A stretch of 64,000 nt of DNA from Caulochytrium protostelioides (taxonomy: Eukaryota > Chytridiomycota > Caulochytriomycetes > Caulochytriales > Caulochytriaceae), in NCBI GenBank assembly GCA_003615045.1, contig ML014155.1, forward strand, positions 1 to 64,000. Direction: 5' to 3'. Shown piece after piece: positions 20,645-30,163 of the stretch (position 1 is the first letter of the stretch; each line of letters begins with the position of its first letter). Position numbers and translations under genes: made by a program. The notes below the pieces were generated by a model that did no database searches, was not told the origin of the DNA, and saw nothing but the letters and a program-made list of their open reading frames with translations.

Positions 20645-23472
20645 ATGACACACGCTGCGCGAATTCAGTCCGTTCTGGACAATGTCGGCCGTAGCGGCCG
20701 CGTCGTCGAGTGGCCCACGCGTAACGGTCGCATGGCCTACCCCTCGGAAACCTTCGGCGAAAATGTCTTCTCGTTGTCGCGTCTCGCCGAGACGCTTCCC
20801 AAGCCCGTGTTTGCCCGTTTCATCCAGCAAGTCCAGGTACGTAATTATCAACCTTGTACATGATCTATTATCATCGTCCGTCGCGCATGAGCCCGTTTTC
20901 GTTCAATCCTTTGTCAGATCGGACTTGAACGTCACTGAGTGTCTCTTCCATGTGAAGGGACGCGCTGGCGACCTTGAAACCCTCTGCCTTGTCCCTGGCG
21001 AGTCCCTGAAAAAGTCTTGAAGTAGCTTAAACGCGGTTTTCATGATCAGGGAAAGACACGCGACGTCATGACACCGCAGTCTGAACAACGACTCGTTTCA
21101 TCCTTTTTGCTCACCCGTTTTTTCTATCTGACACTCCGCGGCGTCACGTCTAATGTGCTAACAGGGCCGCACTACCTTAGACAAGGACACGGCTGATGCC
21201 GTCGCCCATGCTGTCAAGGTCTGGGCCATGAACCAGTAAGTTGGCCGCTTTCCCATCGGTTGCCGTGTCGCAAATCGATGATGGGAAACCAGTATGGCTC
21301 TACGGAATCTCCTATCGAGGATGGCAACCTCGTGGCGCTTCGCGCGTCTCAAGTGCTGCTGACAAGTGCTACTGAACTTCGAAGGTCATCGAGAGCGTCG
21401 CTGGCATCGCGTGCGTGAGCCAGTATGAGCTAACCCGCGATCTCTCTCCTTTTTTTTGGTTGTTGGTGGTTTGATTGCGAATTCGTAGTGGCGCGACCCA
21501 CTTCACGCACTGGTTTCAGCCGCAGACCGGCACCACGGCCGAGAAGCACGACAGCTTCTTGACGCTGCGCAATGTGACCACGAACGGCGTGGAAGAGGTC
21601 CGCCCGCTGGACATCTTCTCGGGCTCGCAGCTGCTGCAGTCGGAGCCGGACGCGTCGTCCTTCCCGAACGGCGGCATGCGCTCGACCTTCGAGGCGCGGG
21701 GCTACACGATCTGGGACACGACGAGCCCGATGTTTCTGCGCAATGCGGCCCACGGTACGCAGGTGCTGTACATCCCGTCCGTGTTCATTTCGTACAACGG
21801 CGAGGCGCTCGACGAGAAGACGACGCTGCTGCGCTCCTCGGAGGCGATTTCGAACGCGACCGTGCGTCTGCTCCATCTGCTGGGCGAGACGCACGTGAAG
21901 CGCGCCTACACGACGCTCGGCACGGAGCAGGAGTTCTTCCTTGTCGACCGCCAGCTGTACAACCTGCGCCCCGACCTGCGCATGTGCGGCCGCGCCATCT
22001 TTGGCGCGCCCCCGCCCAAGCACCAGCAGCTCGAGGACCACTACTTTGGCCAGATGCCGTCGCGCGTGCTCGCTGCCATTTCAGAGGCCGAGCTCGAGCT
22101 GGCCAAGCTCGGAGTCCCCATCAAGACCCGCCACAACGAGGTCGCCCCGAACCAGTTTGAGGTCGCCCCGATCTTCGAAGAAGCATCCGTGGCCGTGGAC
22201 CACAACCTGCTCGTGATGGAGACCCTGCACCAGGTGGCGCACCGCCACAAGCTGAAGGTCCTTTTCCACGAGAAGCCCTTCAACGGCGTCAACGGCTCCG
22301 GCAAGCACTGCAACTGGTCCATCTCGACGGCGGACGGCGAGAATTTGCTCGAGCCCACCGCCCACCCCGAGGAGAACATGCGCTTTGTGCTGGTCCTTGT
22401 CGCCACCCTGGACGCCGTTCACCGTCACGGCGGCCTGCTCCGTGCCGCCATCGCGTCGGCCGGTAACGAGCACCGCCTGGGCGCTAACGAGGCCCCGCCC
22501 AGCATTGTCTCGGCGTTCCTCGGCGACCAGCTCACCGAAGTGCTCAACTCGATCGAGGAGGGCCGGTCGATCCGCGTCGAGCCCCCGAAGCGCAAGGGTA
22601 TCAAGGTCGGCGGTACCGTGCTCGACCTCCAGGTCCGCACGCTGCCCACGATTGCCCGCGACCTCACCGACCGCAACCGAACCTCCGCCTTCGCGTTCAC
22701 CGGTAACAAGTTCGAGTTCCGCGCCGTCGGCTCCAAGCAGAGCCCCAGCTTCCCCATGGTCCTGCTCAACGCCGCCGTCGCCCAGTCACTCAACGAGCTG
22801 ACCGACGACCTCACGAAGCAGATGGGCTCCCGCACCGTGCCCAGCAAGGACGACATCCGTGCGGTGCTGAAGATCTGGATCAAGCGCAGCAAGCCCATCC
22901 GCTTCGAGGGCAACGGCTACTCGCAGGACTGGATTGCGGAGGCGGAAGCCCGCGGCCTGCCCCACATCCGCACCTGTCCCGAGGCTTTCGCTCAGCTTCT
23001 CGATCCGTCGCACTCCAAGGCGCTCGTCACTCAGGGCGTCCTGACCCAGGAGGAGCTCCACTCGCGCTACCACATCCTGATGGAGAAGTACTGCAAGGAT
23101 ATGCTCATCGAAGCCAACACGATGCACGCCATCGCCACGCAGGGCATCCTCCCCGCCGTCTTTGCCTACCGCAAGGAGCTTGCCGAGTCCCTCGTGGCGC
23201 AGAAGGCCATCGGCGTTGACGCCGCCGCGGCGCCCGAGAAGTCGGTCCTCGACAAGTCGAGCGAGCTCACTGTCGCGTTCCAGAAGGAGGTGGGCGTGCT
23301 CGCCAAGACGATCGAGGAGATCACCTCCGCCGAGCCCCTCGAGGGCGCCAAGATTGCTGCGGCCAAGCTGTTCACCCTCCTGCGCTCGCTGGGCGACAAA
23401 GCCAACGACATCGAGAACCTGGTCGGTGACAAGTACTGGCCTTACCCCAAGTTCCCCGAGCTCCTCTTCTAA
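20645..23472 (+). CDS. Glutamine synthetase type III (GSIII/GlnN type), three exons
   Basis: Catalyses ATP-dependent formation of glutamine from glutamate and ammonia. Exons are 20645-20836, 21165-21235 and 21489-23472, joining in frame to 748 residues, close to the ~700-730 usual for type III. Exon joins restore a continuous GSIII N-terminus: a FGENVFS block, then LPKPVFARF, then VKVWAMN joined to the GATHFTHWFQP block and the TAEKHD motif. Exon 3 has EQEFFLVD, APNQFEVAP (from residue 307), NGSGKHCNWS (from 356, the ATP/glutamate-site Gly/His motif) and FTGNKFEFR (from 491), all type III hallmarks. It lacks type II architecture. An alternative in-frame ATG at 20615 would add ten residues; I chose 20645 because the leader before it is pyrimidine-rich. 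No transit peptide is obvious, suggesting a cytosolic enzyme. Confidence 0.93.
20837..21164 (+). other. Intron 1 of the glutamine synthetase gene
   Basis: 328 bases, donor GTACGT, acceptor ACAG, phase 0. Removing it links the VFARFIQQVQ end of exon 1 to GRTTLDKDTADA in the order expected for GSIII. Confidence 0.9.
21236..21488 (+). other. Intron 2 of the glutamine synthetase gene
   Basis: 253 bases, donor GTAAGT, acceptor GTAG, phase 2. A CTAAC branch-like site lies at 21430-21434, followed by a pyrimidine tract. The split codon becomes His. Confidence 0.9.
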
Positions 23473-24354
23473 GTTCGCTCGATGGCGTGGAGTTGCTCCC
23501 TCTTTTTGATGATCCGTTTTATGATACATATCTTTTGTTGACCCATCGTTTTGCGATTCGCTGAAGTCGTCTCTCTGACGTCGTAAACGCTCGATTCCGA
23601 CGCTATGCCATCGCGATGGCAGGTGGGCCGCGGAAATGGCATCATACATGCCGACACAGGACGTAGTCTACCAAAGGCGCTTCGCGTGTGAGGCATCGAG
23701 AAGTTTGATCGACAAGGCCCGAGGGGAGACACGGACCCCAAGCCTTAACTGCGGCGGCGATGCAATGCTCCGCCCCGCGGGGCGGGCCACTCGCAAAGCG
23801 GCAACCCCAGAATGTCGGAGAAAAAAAAAGAGAAAACATGAGATCTGGTGCCGATCCCTCAGCGGCGCTAGAACCGCGTCGCCCGCGGGCGATGTCCCAG
23901 CGGAGTTAGCGGTTGATCCACCGATGCCGCCGTGGATGCGTGATGCAGGTTCCACTCCGCGGGGGGCCCGCAAACGAGGTGTGACGGCGGACGGCACGTG
24001 GCGCGGCGTCAGGACGCTTGGTAGCATGGGGTGCCGTCTGTGCGATCCACCGACTCGGATTATGTGGATGCACGCGAGTCGATGAACACGACCCGCACAT
24101 ATCGGAGGTTTTCACACGAACGCGTCGATCACGGTCCCGCTTTCTGCACTAGCTTGCGTCCGACGGCTGCTTCGTGACGCTCAAAGATTTCATACCGACG
24201 ATTCTTACGGAGACCTCTTTCGCTGAGCGAGACGAGCTCCTGAATCTTTTGTTCCCCCACCGCTATCGGATCCCCTTCATAGCGGCTTATCCCAGTCCGC
24301 TGATCAGGATTCCTCATTCTTCTGTTCACACCGACCCCCGACACGGCGGCCGTC
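23473..24354. other. Intergenic region, no supported gene
   Basis: About 0.9 kb between the glutamine synthetase stop and the DRC9 start. It contains a perfect 16-base palindrome CCGCCCCGCGGGGCGG at 23770-23785 and an A-rich tract near 23820-23840. No convincing coding frame is seen. Confidence 0.4.
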
Positions 24355-25890
24355 ATGGCCGAGACGAGCGCCACGCGGCTGGAGCCCGGAACCGAGGCCC
24401 TCGACCAGGGCAGCCGACTCGGCTCGCCTGCAGCGTACGGCGCGGGCGGTGGCCGATCTACCGGTCCTTTGCCAAGACCTTCGATAGAGAGCTCCTCTAG
24501 CTTCCGGCTCGCCGCCGCAGGCATGGCAGCCATCAACCCCCCGACCAGCGCTACCACAAACGCTGCCCATATCCCCCGCACCATCACGCTGCCGCTCGGC
24601 AAAGCCCAGATCTACATTGCCATCATCGAAGATATGCTATCGCAGCTGGATATCCTTGCGGCGATCTGCCCTGACGGCGGCAAGAACTTGACCAAAGAAG
24701 CGCGTGGCGAGATTATGGTGCTGCTCGACGAGTATACTCAGTGGGACACGCGGCATAAAGCGCTACTTACAGAGCAGCAGGGCCTGAAGCAACAGCGACA
24801 AGGCAACGCGGCAGCGGCGGCCATTGCCGCGGCAGATGTGAACGAAGCGCCCACTGCCCCGGCATCGACGTCGAATTCGACGGCGCTGTCTCACCACGAG
24901 CGCGAGCTACAAAACGAGATTGCTGACGTGCAGAAGCAGCGCGCCACGATCGTCGCCAACTTGGCGCGGGTTTATCGGATGCCCGTGTCCAGTGTGCACT
25001 CGTTGCTCAAAGTCCGCTCGGACCAAATGAAGCTGGATGCGTTGCTGCGCCAGTCGATTCGGGAGCTCGAGAACGGTCAAGTCACGCAGATGAGCGCAGT
25101 TGTGGCCGAAGAAACGCAGCAAAAGAATGCGCTGGCCAACATAATGGCGCGCGAGGCCGATTCGGCCCAGCTGCAGCAGGATATGAAAAACAGCTTAGTC
25201 ACGGAGCAACGGATGCATGCTGAAGAAGTGAGCGAGCGCACGCAGATCATCCAGCAGCTGAAAGATACGATTGAGGAGATCACCATTCTTACGAGCTGCG
25301 AGCAAAAGTACATGAAGCACAAGATGAAGGCCCACGAGTCCGCGGTCCGGCTGCAATGCAGCGCACACGAGCAAACCTTGCTGCAGAAGCGAGCATTCCT
25401 GGAAGAGCGCATAGCCATGGAAAAGAAAGTGCATGCCACTATTATGCAATTCACCGCCAAGCAGCGTGCCGCACATGAGGCTCAGATTCAAGAATGGATG
25501 GCGCGCTACGAATCCGGCACCGAGGGGATGATTAACGCCATTGAGCTGCTCAAACAGCGCCGCAGCACTGACCTCGACAAATTCGAAGAAATGATTGTCG
25601 CATGTGAAGTCTTGGAAAAGAAACTGCAGGCTCATAAAGCCGAAACCCAGGCTAAGAACGAGGAGCGCCGTCTCCAGCAGCGTCGCGAGCGTGCGGCGCT
25701 CAAGATTCAGGCCTTCTGGCGCGCCATGATGCTCAAGCACCAGAAAGTCAAGTCGGCCAAGGGTAAAAAGGGCAAGAAGGGTGCGGCGAAGACTGGCAGT
25801 GCCAAGACTGGCAGTGCCAAATCCGGCAGCGCCAAGAGCGCGGGAACCAAAACAGGCAGTGCCAAGAGCAAGGCCACCAGCGCTAAGTGA
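24355..25890 (+). CDS. DRC9: Dynein regulatory complex subunit 9 (DRC9/IQCG-like)
   Basis: A 511-residue coiled-coil protein with one IQ motif. Features that match DRC9/IQCG in order: an N-terminal helix with a MLSQLDILAAICP-like segment (about residues 90-110); long coiled coil; the EIIQQLKxxI-type helix (here TQIIQQLKDTIEEI, near 300); a central helix with an EQKYMKHK block; an EWMARYESGTE block near residue 385; the IQ motif KIQAFWRAMMLK near 450; and a Lys/Gly-rich tail with GKKGKKG-like repeats, as in animal IQCG. DRC9 is part of the nexin-dynein regulatory complex between outer doublets, where it regulates dynein-driven bending; the IQ motif should bind calmodulin. The tail has a tandem KTGSAK-type repeat. 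A second in-frame ATG at residue 57 could be the true start. The stop lies 52 bases from the convergent Nup133 stop. Confidence 0.88.
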   Translation: MAETSATRLEPGTEALDQGSRLGSPAAYGAGGGRSTGPLPRPSIESSSSFRLAAAGMAAINPPTSATTNAAHIPRTITLPLGKAQIYIAIIEDMLSQLDILAAICPDGGKNLTKEARGEIMVLLDEYTQWDTRHKALLTEQQGLKQQRQGNAAAAAIAAADVNEAPTAPASTSNSTALSHHERELQNEIADVQKQRATIVANLARVYRMPVSSVHSLLKVRSDQMKLDALLRQSIRELENGQVTQMSAVVAEETQQKNALANIMAREADSAQLQQDMKNSLVTEQRMHAEEVSERTQIIQQLKDTIEEITILTSCEQKYMKHKMKAHESAVRLQCSAHEQTLLQKRAFLEERIAMEKKVHATIMQFTAKQRAAHEAQIQEWMARYESGTEGMINAIELLKQRRSTDLDKFEEMIVACEVLEKKLQAHKAETQAKNEERRLQQRRERAALKIQAFWRAMMLKHQKVKSAKGKKGKKGAAKTGSAKTGSAKSGSAKSAGTKTGSAKSKATSAK

Positions 25891-25942
25891 CATTATTTAT
25901 ATAAAAAGAAAGAGTCAAACGATTAGAAACGTCGGATATTGG

Positions 25943-28900
25943 CTAAAGGTGCATCAGCTCGTGGTGGATCTCCATGAGCAGGGCTTCCGGGATGCGGGTC
26001 TCCAAGGAAGCAGCTTCAAACTGCCAGTCCTGGAGCAGCGCAGCTTGCTGAGCCGGCGTCAAGGTTGGTGCCCACGCCGCGGCGTCCTCGGTGGTCGCGC
26101 TGCGCAGAACCGCCACGATATCCTCGGGGGACGGCAGCAGCGCCTCCTCGGACGAGCGGGCCGAAGCGGGAAGCTCGGCTTCGCGTGTGCGTAAGTCGGC
26201 CTGGAGACCCCGCGTCTGCGCGCGCTGTCGCGCGGCGTCGGCCATGAGCCCCGCGACCACCGTGTCGGCGAGCAGAGCGCGGGCGTCGGCATCGCTGGAC
26301 GCGCGGTGAGAATCCCAGAACGCGTCCCAGTCCTCTAGTCGCCACGCACGGCCGGCAATGATGGCCATGCATAAGCGCGTTTGGCGAGCGTCGAGCAGAC
26401 GGCAGGTGCGGGCGCTCTGGAAGAGCGCAATAGCCGAGGCGAACAGCGCTGCGGGGGTCTGGCTCCCAGCGAGGGCGGCCTCAGTTTCTTGCATGTCGTC
26501 CTCGTCGTCGTCCTGGGATGCGGTGGTGGCGGGCGACGACAGCTGGAGCGTCAGCAGATCCACAAGCTGTGGCACGTCCAGGACGTCGTTGCGGTACAAC
26601 TGCTCGAGCGCGTGATGGACAAGGTGAGCTTCGGTCGGGCACGCGCGGGTCAGGCCCCCATACTGCAGGGCCGACAGCGCCACGGCAAACGTATGCGCGG
26701 CGTTCGAGACGGTGCTGAGCGGCGTTGTCTGCGACGTCGGCGATGCCGCATAAGCCTGGAGGCACTGAGCTCGCAGGAAGAGCTGCAGCTCCAGCGTCTC
26801 GAGGACCGGCGTGTAGCGTCGCGCAAGAGCCTCGGCCGTGACGGTAGACGCCACGCGCTGCGCGGGGCCCGTGACGCCTGTGGCGTGCTGGCGGGACGCG
26901 AGGAAAGCGAGCTTCGACAAGTTCAGCGCGGTCTGTTTCTGGACGACGTTGTCCTGGGCGGCCGCCGCCGCATACAAGCTCTGCGCGGCAGCGTCCCAGT
27001 CACGGGTGCGGGCCTGATGCAGCCACGCCAGACCCGCCAGCTGTGGCCGCGCGGCCCAGAAGGCGCGCGCCGCGTCCGGCCAGCGCTGCGACGCTGCGAT
27101 CAGCTTGCCGTAGTCCTGCTGTGCCACGAGCGTATCAAAGTAGACCGTCTGAAGTTCAGGGCCAAATCGCTCAAAGCAGGCTTCGATGCGGCGCTCGGGC
27201 GCGTCGGGGGGCTCGTGGCGGCCCTGCGGCTGCTGCAGCAGCGCGACAAGCGCCGATAGCGCGCGGAAGTCGCCCGCCAGCTGGACAGCTTCCGCGTGGT
27301 GGCCGGCCTCGGCCAGCGCGCGCAGGACGGGCGCCGTCGCCGCTTGGTCGGCGGCGACGGCGGCCGCGGCGTCGGCGTCGGCATCGGCGTCATGGCGGGT
27401 GGCGCGGGCGGCGGCCGCAACGACATCGCGGACCGTCAGCAACACGATCTTGGCGAGCCGCACGAGCTGCTGGTGCAAAGTCGCGTGGGGTCGCATGACG
27501 GTCCTGCTGCCGCCATGGCGCATGATGAACGCATGCAGCGTGTGATACAACCACACAAGGGTATCAGGCCCCGGACGCTCTGCCGTCCACGGCGTCAGGG
27601 CCACGACGGTCGCCTCGTCCCCATCGTCACGGATTGTTTCGCCAGCGAGCAAGTCGTCGCGGGTAGGCAGGGTGAAGGGGTTCTGCGGCGATTCGCGGAA
27701 CGAGAGGGCGGCATCGTAGATAGCAATGTAGACGGCGCCGACGCCCAACAAGCGGACGGGGGTTGCCATTGGCCCCGCTTCGAGGAACTCATGGGCCTGC
27801 TGGCTCAGATCCCGCAGGAACTCCGGCATCTGCGCCAGCTCGGCATGGAAGAAGCGACGCACTACGTCTTCGTCGGGACGCGCGAGCCCACCGTAGACAT
27901 GCTCGTACATAAATGTCTGAAGGGCTCGCATAATGAACGGCTCGTCAGGCATGATGCCGACGCCGCCGCCTTCGCGGTGGCGCTCGTTGTCCTCCAGAGC
28001 CGTGCAGTAGAGCCGCCACAACGCTTGCGCCACGGCCACGTACTCGGCCTCGGCCGCCAGCTGCCGACGGTGGCGCAGCGCCATGTGCGGAAGCGCGCCG
28101 CGCTTGTAGAGAAAACGGCGCAGCGTCGCCAAGCGCAGCGCACGCTCTTCCAGCTCGGGGCGGATCTCGAGCGAGAAATCGTGCGGCGCAGTGAGGATCG
28201 CGTGACTCAGCTGCAGCGCCGCGTCGGTGAGGTTCTGGCAAGCTTGAGGTGTGTCGAAGGCGCCCAGCTGAAAGCTGATCGGGTTCTGGGTCTGATTGAC
28301 CGCTCCATAGAAAACAGCCTGTTCCAGGCGGCTGCGGAAAGCGTCGACTGACGTCTCGGCATCGCCTGGTGCCGTTCCCGGCGGCCGTGTAATGCCCGAC
28401 ATGGGTAGACCGGTGGCGGCGGTCGTCGATGTCGCATGGGACGGCGCTGCGCGCGGCGGCTCAAAGACATCGAGGACGAGGCGGCCTAGCGGATATGTGA
28501 ACAACGACGCGCTCGCATCGGAGGTGGCAACAGCATGCAGAATTTGGGCTGTATGCCCTTCGCGGAACTCGACGGGCTCCTCAAAGCGACGCTGCGGATC
28601 GAGGGAAGTCATGACAAAGAAATCTGAGCCCACCACGAGGGCGAGGTCGTCGCGCAGCAGCGTAAGATGCATGGCGTCGGACATGGCATAGTCGCTCGGC
28701 GGGCCGCTATACTGGAGATAGATCTTGCGGCGGATGCTCATCACGCCGCCCTCGACGGCTTCGCGGCAAAGCATAGCCGCATACCGCGTCTGCCCCTTAT
28801 TGAGCATCGCAATCAGGAGCCAGGCTTCAAAGGCCGCTCCTTGCAAGGATACGAGATCGAGCACGCGGCATGCAATGCCGGCGTCCTCGTCCTCGTCCTC

Positions 28901-30163
28901 GTCTGTCAAGCCCGCATCTTCCTCATCGCCCTCGCTGTCGGCGCCCAGGTCGATGGACAGCGTCTGAGCAATGGGTTCGGCGCAGTCGAGCGAGCGGACA
29001 AATCGCGGATCCTGGTTGAGAAACAGGGTCCAGACTTCGAGCTTGTCCGCAAAGAGCACATGCAGAGTGCGGGTGTTCTGGCGATTGGGCTCGGGAGCCT
29101 TGGACGGGACAGGGGCCGCGACCGCCAGCGCGACGAGTTCGCGGGCGCTGGGTTCGGCGAGCGCCGCGGCGGACGGCGCGCCAGCATCACCGGCGTGCGC
29201 GCTGCTGCTGCCGCCCATGCCAAAGAGACTCTGCAGCCGCGCGAAACGGCTGCCGCCGTCCTTCAGCAGCGGCTGGAAGCTGATGGCGGCGTCGGCCACG
29301 CCGTCCGACAGCGTGATCTGATACACGAGACCGTTGCGCGTCCCGAGCACCAGTCCGCAGTATCCCGCCGAGACGAGGTGAGCGCAGGCGTCGTCCGGCG
29401 ACAGCTCGATTTGGATCTCGCGGAACGACTCGCGCCCGTACTGAAGATTGTCCCAGTGCCGGATCACGCCCTGCGGCGAGACGGCCAGCAGGCCCAGCTG
29501 TAGGCCGTCGCGCACGCGGGAGGGCGTGAACATGACGAGCGTGTTGTGACGATGGCCGAGCGCGTCGCCGCCCGGCGGCGCCACCGGCATCGGCAGACGC
29601 ATCAGGTCCTGACAACCGGTGGACGGTGCGATCGCGCCCGCCGCGGCTGCCGAAGGCGTGGTCGCGCGCCGCCAGACGAGACAGCCGTCCGGCAGCGCCA
29701 GTGCCGCATACCCCGACGGGATATCGACGATCGCGTCTGTCAGCGGCGCGTGTGGCAGCGGAGCGTCCGTTAACATCGCCTTGACGGCGTCCGGCAAGTC
29801 GTCTTCGAGCGTGAGGGCGTGCGTCGTGCTGTTGAGGAACACGCGCTGGGATCGTGCCGGCGTCGCGGTCGCCAGGGCCGCCATGCCCGGCGTGGCGGTG
29901 GAAGAGGCGGCGGGCGTGGCCTGGGGTCTTGGAGCGGTGCTGGCGCTGGCGCTACGGGCCGCGTGGCCGCGCGGGGTCGCAGCTGCAAAGCCGCCGAACA
30001 CGGGCCGTGCCGCCGCTGTCCGCGGCGCCATGCCCATGACCGGCGAGCTTGCCGTCGCCGGTGTCGCAGCGGCACGCGCGTAGGGGTGCCTGTTGGCCGG
30101 CGTTGCGGCCGGCGCCGCCATGGGGCTCGGGCGCGGCGGCCGGGCCGGGGTCTGTCGGAACAT
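25943..30163 (-). CDS. NUP133: Nup133-like nucleoporin
   Basis: The frame is open from 30781, but I place the start at the ATG at 30163, giving 1406 residues. Upstream residues look like translated leader. Human Nup133 has ~1150 residues; the excess is in Ala/Asp-rich inserts. Residues ~1-110 are a Pro/Ala-rich disordered head with a few FG-type dipeptides. From ~119 a DDLPDAVKAML segment begins the N-terminal beta-propeller (to about 560), including a DGCLVWRR strand. The rest is an alpha-helical stack like the Nup133/Nup155 C-terminal domain. In the family it belongs to the Nup84/Nup107-160 Y-complex scaffolding the nuclear pore, at the end of the Y stalk. The match is by architecture and the N-terminal block, so a related propeller-solenoid nucleoporin cannot be fully excluded. 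Confidence 0.78.
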   Translation of the reverse strand: MFRQTPARPPRPSPMAAPAATPANRHPYARAAATPATASSPVMGMAPRTAAARPVFGGFAAATPRGHAARSASASTAPRPQATPAASSTATPGMAALATATPARSQRVFLNSTTHALTLEDDLPDAVKAMLTDAPLPHAPLTDAIVDIPSGYAALALPDGCLVWRRATTPSAAAAGAIAPSTGCQDLMRLPMPVAPPGGDALGHRHNTLVMFTPSRVRDGLQLGLLAVSPQGVIRHWDNLQYGRESFREIQIELSPDDACAHLVSAGYCGLVLGTRNGLVYQITLSDGVADAAISFQPLLKDGGSRFARLQSLFGMGGSSSAHAGDAGAPSAAALAEPSARELVALAVAAPVPSKAPEPNRQNTRTLHVLFADKLEVWTLFLNQDPRFVRSLDCAEPIAQTLSIDLGADSEGDEEDAGLTDEDEDEDAGIACRVLDLVSLQGAAFEAWLLIAMLNKGQTRYAAMLCREAVEGGVMSIRRKIYLQYSGPPSDYAMSDAMHLTLLRDDLALVVGSDFFVMTSLDPQRRFEEPVEFREGHTAQILHAVATSDASASLFTYPLGRLVLDVFEPPRAAPSHATSTTAATGLPMSGITRPPGTAPGDAETSVDAFRSRLEQAVFYGAVNQTQNPISFQLGAFDTPQACQNLTDAALQLSHAILTAPHDFSLEIRPELEERALRLATLRRFLYKRGALPHMALRHRRQLAAEAEYVAVAQALWRLYCTALEDNERHREGGGVGIMPDEPFIMRALQTFMYEHVYGGLARPDEDVVRRFFHAELAQMPEFLRDLSQQAHEFLEAGPMATPVRLLGVGAVYIAIYDAALSFRESPQNPFTLPTRDDLLAGETIRDDGDEATVVALTPWTAERPGPDTLVWLYHTLHAFIMRHGGSRTVMRPHATLHQQLVRLAKIVLLTVRDVVAAAARATRHDADADADAAAAVAADQAATAPVLRALAEAGHHAEAVQLAGDFRALSALVALLQQPQGRHEPPDAPERRIEACFERFGPELQTVYFDTLVAQQDYGKLIAASQRWPDAARAFWAARPQLAGLAWLHQARTRDWDAAAQSLYAAAAAQDNVVQKQTALNLSKLAFLASRQHATGVTGPAQRVASTVTAEALARRYTPVLETLELQLFLRAQCLQAYAASPTSQTTPLSTVSNAAHTFAVALSALQYGGLTRACPTEAHLVHHALEQLYRNDVLDVPQLVDLLTLQLSSPATTASQDDDEDDMQETEAALAGSQTPAALFASAIALFQSARTCRLLDARQTRLCMAIIAGRAWRLEDWDAFWDSHRASSDADARALLADTVVAGLMADAARQRAQTRGLQADLRTREAELPASARSSEEALLPSPEDIVAVLRSATTEDAAAWAPTLTPAQQAALLQDWQFEAASLETRIPEALLMEIHHELMHL

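Noticed and set aside
20645-23472. Bacterial contamination as the source of the type III glutamine synthetase
   Set aside because: Two GT..AG introns are needed to restore the protein, and the flanks are eukaryotic genes.
23700-23790. 73-base segment on the minus strand with pairing ends and a GGGGTCC T-arm-like hairpin
   Set aside because: No D-arm or anticodon arm forms; the pairing arises from the GC palindrome at 23770-23785.
26381-29503. Long plus-strand frames inside NUP133 (26381-27259, 27296-28351, 28667-29503)
   Set aside because: Antisense shadows of a GC-rich coding strand; Arg/Gly-rich with no domain.
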